Of a stretch of 64,000 nt of DNA, positions 1 through 8,678 are shown piece after piece. Below the pieces are notes generated by a model. It did not search any database and was not told where the DNA came from. It saw only the letters and a list, made by a program, of their open reading frames with translations. Source of the stretch: Acrocarpospora catenulata (GTDB taxonomy: Bacteria > Actinomycetota > Actinomycetes > Streptosporangiales > Streptosporangiaceae); NCBI RefSeq assembly GCF_018476525.1, contig NZ_JAHCST010000027.1:1-64000 (forward strand). The letters run 5' to 3'. The first letter of the stretch is position 1, and each line of letters opens with the position of its first letter. A program made the translations under genes and the position numbers.

Positions 1-49
1 GGGAGGGCCGCGGGGAGGGTGGGGAATGGGGTTGGTTTGGGGGTGGGGT
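1..49 (+). other. G-quadruplex-prone G-tract upstream of mutY
   Basis: Between bases 12 and 31 there are four G-runs (12-15, 17-19, 21-24, 28-31) separated by loops of 1, 1 and 3 nt, which meets the usual intramolecular G-quadruplex pattern. Further runs lie at 39-43 and 45-48. The tract is on the coding strand of mutY and ends 16 nt before its start. Whether it folds in vivo is not known. Confidence 0.5.
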
Positions 50-64
50 CGATAAAGTCGGGGG

Positions 65-928
65 GTGCGGATTCTTCATGAGGCTGTTCTTAACTGGTAT
101 GCCGAGCACAATCGGGATTTGCCTTGGCGGCGGGCGGAGGCTACGCCGTGGGGGATTCTGGTGAGCGAGATCATGCTTCAGCAGACACCGGTGGTGCGGG
201 TGCTCCCCGTTTGGGAGGAGTGGATGGAGCGATGGCCGGAGCCGGGGGCGCTGGCCAAGGAGGCTCCTGGGGAGGCTGTGCGGTATTGGGGGCGGCTGGG
301 GTATCCGCGTAGGGCTTTGAATTTGCACGCGTGCGCCAGGGCTATTACAGAGCACTTTGGGGGGCTTGTTCCGGCGAGTTATGACGAGTTGCGGTCGCTG
401 CCGGGGATTGGGGACTACACGGCGGCGGCGGTGGCGAGTTTCGCGTACGGCGGGCGGCATGCCGTACTGGATACGAATGTGCGGCGAGTCCTGGCGCGAG
501 TGATGCGAGGCGAGGAGTATCCGCCGAAGGCGACGACGACACCGGAGCGGCGACTGGCCGAATCGCTCATTCCCCCGGTGGACGCCCCCCGCTGGGCGGT
601 GGCGGTGATGGAACTGGGCGCCCTGATCTGCACGGCCCGCGCGCCACGTTGCGCCGACTGCCCGGTGGCCGCCCGCTGCGAATGGCTCCTGACCGGCAAG
701 CCCGCCCACGACGGCCCACCCCGCAAGGGCCAGACGTACGCGGGAACCGACCGCCAATGCCGGGGTAGTCTGCTTGCGGTGCTCCGAGACGCCCCAGGCC
801 CGGTCCCGAAGGCCGCCCTGGACGCCGCCTGGGCCGACGCCCCGCAACGGGAACGCGCCCTGGACGGCCTGCTCGAGGACGGCCTGGCCGAACTCCTCGA
901 CGACGGCAGCTACGCGTTACCGAGCTGA
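65..928 (+). CDS. mutY: A/G-specific adenine DNA glycosylase MutY
   Basis: This 287-aa protein removes adenine mispaired with 8-oxoguanine during base-excision repair. It has the HhH-GPD order of the family: the catalytic Glu region SEIMLQQTP near residue 37, the helix-hairpin-helix LPGIGDYTAAAVASF near residue 120, the catalytic Asp in VLDTNVRRVLARV, and a C-terminal [4Fe-4S] loop with Cys spacing C-x6-C-x2-C-x5-C near residues 190-210. The length is close to other actinobacterial MutY proteins, and the C-terminal part is short. The start is GTG at 65, the first start after an in-frame TAA at 53-55. The same gene opens the syntenic block in mycobacteria. A G-rich tract lies directly upstream. 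Confidence 0.95.
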   Translation: MRILHEAVLNWYAEHNRDLPWRRAEATPWGILVSEIMLQQTPVVRVLPVWEEWMERWPEPGALAKEAPGEAVRYWGRLGYPRRALNLHACARAITEHFGGLVPASYDELRSLPGIGDYTAAAVASFAYGGRHAVLDTNVRRVLARVMRGEEYPPKATTTPERRLAESLIPPVDAPRWAVAVMELGALICTARAPRCADCPVAARCEWLLTGKPAHDGPPRKGQTYAGTDRQCRGSLLAVLRDAPGPVPKAALDAAWADAPQRERALDGLLEDGLAELLDDGSYALPS

Positions 929-1245
929 AACCCGGCGCGAAGATCCCGACCTGATCTCAATGGGACCGAAGGTGTTTCACGCCACCAAACGTAGTACTAC
1001 ACTTCGTAGAGTGAATTCGGCCGAGTCACACCAAGTGGATCACAAGTCGCCACGTCTACGGTGAGCTCGCTGCCGACGTCATCCTGGCGACGTACCGAAC
1101 ATCGCCTGCGGGGCTGACGCGTAGACCGGTGCCCGAGAGCAAGCTCGCCGTACCGGGCCGGATTCCCGGCACGGAAGGGACTCGTGTCCCATGCGACCAG
1201 GACAGGTCGTGTGGGCCAATAAGGGTCGGAGCTTGGAGGCATTCG
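929..1245. promoter_or_regulatory. Gene-free stretch with a palindrome, upstream of the EboE-like gene
   Basis: No convincing gene lies in this 317-bp stretch. It contains a perfect 10-bp palindrome, GTAGTACTAC at 991-1000, followed by ACTTCGTAG, so that CTAC and GTAG form a second inverted pair. Motifs of the TACTACA/TGTAGTA type bind BlaI/MecI-like repressors, but the fit here is partial. A GGAGG at 1235-1239 is the ribosome-binding site of the next gene. Confidence 0.3.
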
Positions 1246-2181
1246 ATGCGGCTGCGCCACCACGACGGGACGGTCGTTCACCTGGCCTACAACGCGGGGG
1301 TCCACCCCGCCGAGGACCTGGAGAACCTGATCGCCCACCTGACCAGGTACGCCGTGCCCGTACGGCGCCGCCTTGGCGTGGAACGACTCGGCATCGGCCT
1401 ATGGCTGGCGCCCCAGGTCGCCGACCACCTGATCGCCGACCGGATCGAACTGGTCCGGCTCCGCCGCTCACTGGAGGAGCGCGGCCTGGAAGTGGTCAGC
1501 CTGAACGGCACCGGCGGCCGCAACCAGGAGGCCCCCGGCCCCGACTGGGCCAAGCCCGAGCGCTACCGCTACACGATGGCCCTGGCCAAGATCCTCGCCT
1601 TCCTGCTCCCCGACGACGTCCGGTTCGGCAGCATCTCCACCATCCCCATCGGCTGGCGCCGCGACTGGCCGGCCGACCTGCACGCCATCGCCTCCCGCCG
1701 CCTGGAGCGCCTCTCCCGCGAACTGCGCGGCATCTACAGCGTCACCGGCAAGACGATCAGGGTCGGCTTCGAGCCGTGGCCCGGCTGCGTCCTGGAGACC
1801 ACCGAGCAGGCCCTCCAGCGGGTCTGCGGCATCGACTCCGAGCACCTCGGCGTCTGCCTGGACGTCTGCCACCTGTCCTGCGGCCCCGAGGAGCCCGAGG
1901 CGGCCCTGCGCGGCCTCGCCCAGGCCGGCGCCCCCGTGGTCAAGCTCGGCCACGTCCACAACCACAGCCACGAAATCCCCAGCACCCAGCCCATCCTGCA
2001 GGACACCCTGACGGCCCTGCTCTCCGGCGCCGTCAACGGCTCCGCCCACATCGAGGTCGAGGCCCACGACTGGACCGCCCCCAAGTCCAGAGGCCCCGCC
2101 GCCCTGGTCGCCCGCCTCGCCGACGACCTCGACTGGACCCGCCAACACCTCACCGCCCTCGGCCTGAAACTGGCCGCGTGA
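1246..2181 (+). CDS. EboE-like TIM-barrel protein (xylose isomerase-like fold)
   Basis: This 311-aa protein resembles EboE, from the ebo clusters linked to export or trafficking of secondary metabolites in cyanobacteria and actinobacteria. The N-terminus MRLRHHDGTVVHLAYN matches the EboE opening. The blocks GFEPWPGCVLETTEQ and LGVCLDVCHLS are typical TIM-barrel sugar-isomerase-like motifs, with acidic residues and His placed for a metal site. The start is ATG 1246, six bases after GGAGG; an upstream GTG at 1129 would add 39 residues of unrelated sequence. The protein is shorter than I expect for EboE (about 370-400 aa), with an apparent loss after VVSLNG where family members carry a longer loop. 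No eboA-D neighbours are present, so it is an orphan copy of uncertain role. Confidence 0.7.
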   Translation: MRLRHHDGTVVHLAYNAGVHPAEDLENLIAHLTRYAVPVRRRLGVERLGIGLWLAPQVADHLIADRIELVRLRRSLEERGLEVVSLNGTGGRNQEAPGPDWAKPERYRYTMALAKILAFLLPDDVRFGSISTIPIGWRRDWPADLHAIASRRLERLSRELRGIYSVTGKTIRVGFEPWPGCVLETTEQALQRVCGIDSEHLGVCLDVCHLSCGPEEPEAALRGLAQAGAPVVKLGHVHNHSHEIPSTQPILQDTLTALLSGAVNGSAHIEVEAHDWTAPKSRGPAALVARLADDLDWTRQHLTALGLKLAA

Positions 2182-2185
2182 CCTC

Positions 2186-3019
2186 CTACCGGATGGCGGC
2201 GCTCGGCAGGGCGTCGTAGGCGGCCAGGACCTCCTCCGTCAAGACGGCGAACGACGCCGCGACGACATCGGGATCGTCGAGCACGCCCACCGCGCGCACC
2301 GCGAGACGGGCGAGCTCACCGTCGGGTTCACCGCCGTGCCGCCGCAAGATCGCCACCGCCTCAGTGGTCACCCCAGCCGCCAGCGGGTCATCACTGAGGC
2401 GCCGAAGATCACGGGCCAGCGGTTCCGCCTCAACGGCCCGGAGCAGGCGCAGCATGTCCAGTCCATCTTTGGGCTTGAGCCGATCCCGCTGGTCCAAGCG
2501 TTCCTTGACCTTGATGGCCTTCGCCACGAGCAGCGCGGCCACCCCGGCCACGCGGATCGTGAAGGTCCGCTCATCGGTTACGTCCAGCGCTTGTAGTTCA
2601 TGATCACGGTTGTCCACAAGCGCCGGTTCCAGCCCGACGGTACGGCGGGCGACGCGATTTCCGTGTACGGGAAGCCGGGCACCTCGCCTGCCGCCCGAAC
2701 CACTCAGCGCCTCCGGCACCATCAGGTCCACGGCGATATGGGACGTGCCGTGCCAGGTTCCTGGATTCGCACCGGGGACGAATCCCGCGCTGCGGAGAGC
2801 GGCCTCAAGAAGTGGCTCATCATGGAGAAGGTCGGGGGCGAGGGCGATGTCCGCATCCGTTGTGGTCGGTGCCACGGCCAGGTCGGCATCGCCGGTGTGC
2901 AGGTAGACCGCCTGAGCGCCGACTAACACCACCGCGTCACGATGAGGCCCGAGAGCCTCCAACACGTCCAGCAGGACCTGGCGCGCCAGCACGTATTCGG
3001 TGGGATTGGTGACGGTCAT
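2186..3019 (-). CDS. AbiEii-like nucleotidyltransferase (predicted toxin)
   Basis: This 277-aa protein appears to be a nucleotidyltransferase-fold protein of the AbiEii type. Near residues 30-65 it has VLVGAQAVYLHTG followed by TTDADIAL, the GG/GA-x-A then D-x-D arrangement used for metal and NTP binding. A Lys-rich helix around VAKAIKVKERLDQRDRLKPK follows, a region that in AbiEii-like toxins helps bind nucleotide. The preferred start is ATG 3019, which overlaps the upstream TGA as ATGA and has GGAA upstream; an ATG at 3028 would add three residues without a ribosome site. It is the second gene of a two-gene unit with the HTH protein before it, the usual antitoxin-then-toxin order of AbiE systems. 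The activity is inferred. Confidence 0.65.
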   Translation of the reverse strand: MTVTNPTEYVLARQVLLDVLEALGPHRDAVVLVGAQAVYLHTGDADLAVAPTTTDADIALAPDLLHDEPLLEAALRSAGFVPGANPGTWHGTSHIAVDLMVPEALSGSGGRRGARLPVHGNRVARRTVGLEPALVDNRDHELQALDVTDERTFTIRVAGVAALLVAKAIKVKERLDQRDRLKPKDGLDMLRLLRAVEAEPLARDLRRLSDDPLAAGVTTEAVAILRRHGGEPDGELARLAVRAVGVLDDPDVVAASFAVLTEEVLAAYDALPSAAIR

Positions 3020-4125
3020 CGGTTCCATTCCGGGTCAGTGGTGGCCAGGAGTTCGATCAGTTGTGCGGCCTCTTCGGCTGATCTCCCGGGGCCGGTCAGC
3101 AAGTCGGCGATCGCCTGAGCCGGACTGACGTAGCGCAGCCGATCACGTGCCGTGGCGTTCTGGTGGACGACGTCGTCGAAGGGCTCGATGAGCAGGACGT
3201 TCGCACCGCGCTGGGTAGCACGCAGGCCAAGGTCCCGTTGTGCGGTGACGGCGTTGTCGACGTACAGGGCCAGGAGCGCCAGCGGCGCCACCGCGGCACG
3301 TTCGGGTGGCAGATAGGCCTGAAGCGCCGCACCCATCGTCAGGGAATAGCGGCCGGGGTAATCGCGCAGATCATGCAGAACTCGATCGACTCCCCGCGCG
3401 GCCAGTACAGGCACCGCGTGGTTCGACAGGGTGACCCCATAGTCCTCCACCCAGCGGCGCATCAGGGAACGCTTGCGGGTCGCGGTGATCGCCCCGCCTG
3501 GGTCGCGCTCCACCAGGCTCTCCCGGGCCAGCAGATCGAGCACCCGCGAACTGGTGGCCGCGCTGACCCCGGCGTCGCTCGCCAGCTCCCGTACCCCCCG
3601 GTATCCCTGCCCGTCCATGAGCGCGCGAACGATACGCGCGGCGGCCCGTCCACGGAGTGATCGCAACGGTCGATCGGGCGCCGGATAGGGGTTTCGATCA
3701 GCTCCGTGCCGATCTATGAAGATCAGCGGCTGCGGCAGTTGCAGACGCAGATTTCCGGCTGAATCAAACCACCCTGTGTGTTCCGCAGCGAGCAATTCGC
3801 GGACTCTGGGGGAAATGTAGGAGGCCACGATTACTCTGCCGCTCCGACGAAGCGTCTCGCCGGGCAGCCGCTCTTCGTAGGCCGACATCACCCGAAGCAC
3901 CCTCGGAAGATCGCGCGGCTCCAGATGGCGTTTTATCGCGATATGGATGCGGCCACGCGCATTTTCCGCTGCCTCGATCTCGTAGACGGCGTCGATTCCG
4001 GTATCCGAACTCCACGCCGGTTCCGGCACGTGGGCAATCGTCCAGTCCGGGGGCAGCACCGAGCGCACCGCCTCTCCGAAGAGGTGTTCGAGTTCTGTTT
4101 CGCGAGGAGCCCCGTTCCGCGTCAC
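3016..4125 (-). CDS. AbiEi-like winged-helix antitoxin/regulator with extra N-terminal domain
   Basis: This 369-aa protein has a winged-helix region around residues 160-215 (RIVRALMDG, GVRELASDAGVSAATSSRVLDLL, LVERD), preceded by about 150 residues with an alpha/beta pattern. Within that part, TGIDAVYEIE and IHIAIKRH are spaced somewhat like a degenerate PD-(D/E)xK core; this is a weak resemblance. The block GWFDSAGNLRLQL followed by LIFIDRHGADRNP is shared by actinobacterial HTH proteins that precede nucleotidyltransferases. It is first in an overlapping pair with the AbiEii-like gene. The start is GTG at 4125. TAGACT ends exactly 7 nt before it with no Shine-Dalgarno sequence, so the mRNA may be leaderless. 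The antitoxin/repressor role is inferred from gene order and the HTH. Confidence 0.6.
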   Translation of the reverse strand: MTRNGAPRETELEHLFGEAVRSVLPPDWTIAHVPEPAWSSDTGIDAVYEIEAAENARGRIHIAIKRHLEPRDLPRVLRVMSAYEERLPGETLRRSGRVIVASYISPRVRELLAAEHTGWFDSAGNLRLQLPQPLIFIDRHGADRNPYPAPDRPLRSLRGRAAARIVRALMDGQGYRGVRELASDAGVSAATSSRVLDLLARESLVERDPGGAITATRKRSLMRRWVEDYGVTLSNHAVPVLAARGVDRVLHDLRDYPGRYSLTMGAALQAYLPPERAAVAPLALLALYVDNAVTAQRDLGLRATQRGANVLLIEPFDDVVHQNATARDRLRYVSPAQAIADLLTGPGRSAEEAAQLIELLATTDPEWNR

Positions 4126-4179
4126 GTGAAACAGTCTAATCTGTGGAACACCCCCGGTGGTGCTGATCAGAGAACACGC

Positions 4180-4216
4180 GAAAGCGCCCCTCCCCCAGCG
4201 GGGAAGGGCGCCTTCG
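4180..4216 (-). terminator. Hairpin terminator after clpC
   Basis: An inverted repeat pairs AAAGCGCCCCTCCCCC (4181-4196) with GGGGAAGGGCGCCTT (4200-4214). It starts 15 bases past the clpC stop on the minus strand and also lies between clpC and the promoter of the AbiE-like pair. Confidence 0.7.
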
Positions 4217-4229
4217 TGGTTGTTCTCGG

Positions 4230-6734
<2,505 letters not shown>

Positions 6735-6867
6735 CTCGTCGCTCCTCACAGAGCGGTCAGGCGCGGCCGGGAGATCCGGCCGCGTCGTTCCGCATGCCAG
6801 CTCCGGCCCGGCGACCGCCTCTATGTAGCAAGACGTTCCCCGGGCGCAGGGCGTTCACCCTCCATCC

Positions 6868-6895
6868 AACTACCGATCGGGGGCGAGGTGTTCCC
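6868..6895 (-). promoter_or_regulatory. Candidate sigma-R/sigma-H type promoter of clpC
   Basis: On the minus strand GGGAAC (6895-6890) is followed after 19 nt by GTT (6870-6868). This fits the GGAAT/C-N18/19-GTT form used by SigR/SigH-type ECF sigma factors in actinobacteria. clpC belongs to the thiol-oxidative-stress regulon in Streptomyces as I recall, which supports the call, but the motif is short and the DNA is GC-rich. Confidence 0.45.
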
Positions 6896-6935
6896 GATAC
6901 GCCGCAAGCGAACGACGTTTATTACCTGATAACGC

Positions 6936-6995
6936 GATCGTGCGGCCATGCGGGCCGTCAGGGAAGATCCCCGGCGACCGCATAACCGCACGATC
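6936..6995 (-). terminator. Long inverted repeat after lsr2
   Basis: GATCGTGCGG (6936-6945) and ATGCGG (6948-6953) pair with CCGCAT (6978-6983) and CCGCACGATC (6986-6995). The result is an 18-nt arm with a 2x2 internal loop and a 24-nt apex that can itself pair GCCG with CGGC. It begins 22 bases past the lsr2 stop and is probably its terminator, although a regulatory operator is not excluded. Confidence 0.6.
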
Positions 6996-7016
6996 AAGAA
7001 GTGACCAGTGAGCGTC

Positions 7017-7358
7017 TTAGTGCGCTTGGTCGTAGGCCTCGACGATCGAGGCGGCAATCCGGCCGCGCTCGCTCACCGGGTGGTTGTTCGCCTTGGCCCA
7101 GGCGCGGATCTCCGCGCTCTTCTCCCGGGTCATGGCCCGCTGGGTCCCACCGCCACCACGACGACGGCCCCGAGTTGACCCTGTTTCGCCCTTACGGGCG
7201 CTGGAGACGAAAGGCGCCAGCGCTTCCCGCAGCTTCTTGGCGTTCGAGTCGCTCAGGTCAATCTCATAAGGCAGGCCGTCAATCGCGAAGGTGACCGTCT
7301 CATTGGCCTCGCCGCCATCGAGGTCGTCGATGAGAATCACCTGCGTGTGCTTGGCCAT
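7017..7358 (-). CDS. lsr2: Nucleoid-associated protein Lsr2
   Basis: This 113-aa protein is the actinobacterial H-NS analogue that binds and silences AT-rich DNA. The N-terminal dimerisation domain (MAKHTQVILIDDLDG through about residue 60) is followed by a basic, Gly-rich linker (TRGRRRGGGG). The C-terminal DNA-binding domain IRAWAKANNHPVSERGRIAASI carries the RGR minor-groove hook near residues 97-99. The start is ATG 7358 with AAAGGA upstream. The gene sits in the conserved clpC-lsr2-lysS neighbourhood. The region upstream is AT-rich relative to the window, consistent with a promoter that Lsr2 itself could bind. Confidence 0.95.
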   Translation of the reverse strand: MAKHTQVILIDDLDGGEANETVTFAIDGLPYEIDLSDSNAKKLREALAPFVSSARKGETGSTRGRRRGGGGTQRAMTREKSAEIRAWAKANNHPVSERGRIAASIVEAYDQAH

Positions 7359-7445
7359 CCGGCAATCCTTTCACGAGCATAGTTTGATTCGTCTGCCAAA
7401 CATATACCCAGTTACGCCGGATGACAATTCGAGCCAAGGCATTTC

Positions 7446-7598
7446 TCAGGGAAGGGTGGTCTTGTCCGAGGGGTTCTCGGCGGGTTCGCGTCTTCCGCGC
7501 AAGCCTGCCGCCTCTGAACGAACCAACTTAACCACCCCGTAGACCACTGCCGCGCCGACCAGAAGCGGTGGGATCAGGGCTGAGATTACCTCGGTCAT
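7446..7598 (-). CDS. Small single-span membrane protein, 50 aa
   Basis: A 50-codon frame starts at ATG 7598, preceded by a strong AAGGAG (7608-7613) at 9 nt, and ends at TGA 7448-7446. The protein begins MTEVISALIPPLLVGAAVVY, giving one hydrophobic helix over about residues 5-24. A short basic, polar tail follows (KLVRSEAAGLRGRR, then acidic). The ribosome-binding site, the membrane segment and high third-position GC support a real gene. It is probably too short for most gene callers. It lies between the RDD gene and lsr2 on the same strand. Its function is unknown. Confidence 0.6.
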   Translation of the reverse strand: MTEVISALIPPLLVGAAVVYGVVKLVRSEAAGLRGRREPAENPSDKTTLP

Positions 7599-7781
7599 TC
7601 GTCTTCACTCCTTGCCGGGAGGTTGCCGGACTGTTTCAACCGGATCGCCCGTGAAAATAGGGGTATCCGGCGCCTGATGGCCGTCCTGTGCAGCTGATCC
7701 ATAGCCTGGCGCGGAGGACAAGTATCCACCAGGGTGGTCAGAATGCTTACCCGATAGAACAAAATCGTACCCAGGAATGGC

Positions 7782-7813
7782 GAGTGGGGTGGCCGGGAGC
7801 GGCCACCCCACTC
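7782..7813 (-). terminator. Perfect hairpin terminator after the first RDD gene
   Basis: A 14-bp perfect stem, GAGTGGGGTGGCCG (7782-7795) with CGGCCACCCCACTC (7800-7813), closes a 4-nt loop. It lies 19 bases past the stop of the RDD gene on the minus strand. Confidence 0.8.
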
Positions 7814-7831
7814 ATTGGAACACAGATCGGG

Positions 7832-8494
7832 CTACAGCTTCACCACGACGGTTCCGGCGACCTTGTCGTGAATCGCCTGCTGGAGCGGCTTGTCCCAGAG
7901 CGGCCAGAGCACGTTCACCAGGCTGAAGATGCCGGCGATCATGTTGAGGACGGTATTGAAGCCAAGAATCTGCGGGCCGTACAGCACCCCGATCCGCTTG
8001 ATCAGCGTCTCGGTGTCGACGCCGCCCTGAAGGGGGGCGCCGAGCTTTACGATGCGGATCTTCATGACCTTCTTGCCGATTGTCTGCCCGTCCCGTGACA
8101 CCAGGAAGAACTCGTACGCGCCGTACAGCAGGACGCTGATGATCGCGCTCAGCAGCAGGCCGGTGAAGGAAACGGTCTGGACTTGGGCCGAGACACCCAG
8201 CACGCTGACTGTCTCAGTCGTGCTGAAGGCGGACGCGATGATGCGGCCAATAATCAGGTACACGACCACGCCGAGGATAACGCCGTCGATCAGTCGTGCC
8301 ACCAAACGCTGCCACCACTCCGCGAGCGGCGCGGGAACTCCGGGCGGAAGGGGCATGCCCATGGGGGCGTTGTAGGCGCCGGCAGGCGGGTATCCGTGCT
8401 GCGGCGGCGGCGGGTATCCGCCAGGCGGCGGGTATCCACCCGGAGGGGGAGCCGAGCCATACGGGTTCTGGCCGGGGGGAGGTTCCGGGTTCAT
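7832..8494 (-). CDS. RDD family membrane protein with Pro/Gly-rich N-terminus
   Basis: This 220-aa protein has a Pro/Gly/Tyr-rich cytoplasmic N-terminus (repeats of PPPGGYPPP type, residues 1-55). The RDD domain follows, starting at the signature [20 protein letters not shown], and later has DGQTIGKKVMKIRIV. Three hydrophobic spans are visible. RDD proteins are small polytopic membrane proteins mostly of unknown role; some act in ion transport. The start is ATG 8494 with GAGAGG at 7 nt; the longer frame from 8617 is unsupported. It is a paralogue of the next gene, and the two share [17 protein letters not shown] almost exactly, which suggests tandem duplication. Confidence 0.8.
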   Translation of the reverse strand: MNPEPPPGQNPYGSAPPPGGYPPPGGYPPPPQHGYPPAGAYNAPMGMPLPPGVPAPLAEWWQRLVARLIDGVILGVVVYLIIGRIIASAFSTTETVSVLGVSAQVQTVSFTGLLLSAIISVLLYGAYEFFLVSRDGQTIGKKVMKIRIVKLGAPLQGGVDTETLIKRIGVLYGPQILGFNTVLNMIAGIFSLVNVLWPLWDKPLQQAIHDKVAGTVVVKL

Positions 8495-8623
8495 TGCGTT
8501 GCCTCTCGTGACATCTATGAGGACCGGTGTTCTTGGTCCCATCGCACGGTAGCAGTAACCCGTTACGGCTTTTAGGGTGTTATTTCGGATGGAACGGCCC
8601 GAACACGCTGCGTGCACGAAACA

Positions 8624-8649
8624 GGGCCGATGGTCCGTTCCATCGGCCC
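8624..8649 (-). terminator. Hairpin terminator after the second RDD gene
   Basis: GGGCCGATGG (8624-8633) pairs perfectly with CCATCGGCCC (8640-8649) across a 6-nt loop. It begins 30 bases past the stop of the longer RDD gene on the minus strand. Confidence 0.7.
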
Positions 8650-8678
8650 CGTTCCGGATTTTCCTGAGGTCTATGTCA

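Noticed and set aside
7605-7811. A 68-codon minus-strand frame before the small membrane protein
   Set aside because: It starts inside the perfect terminator stem, has no ribosome site and looks like a leader region.
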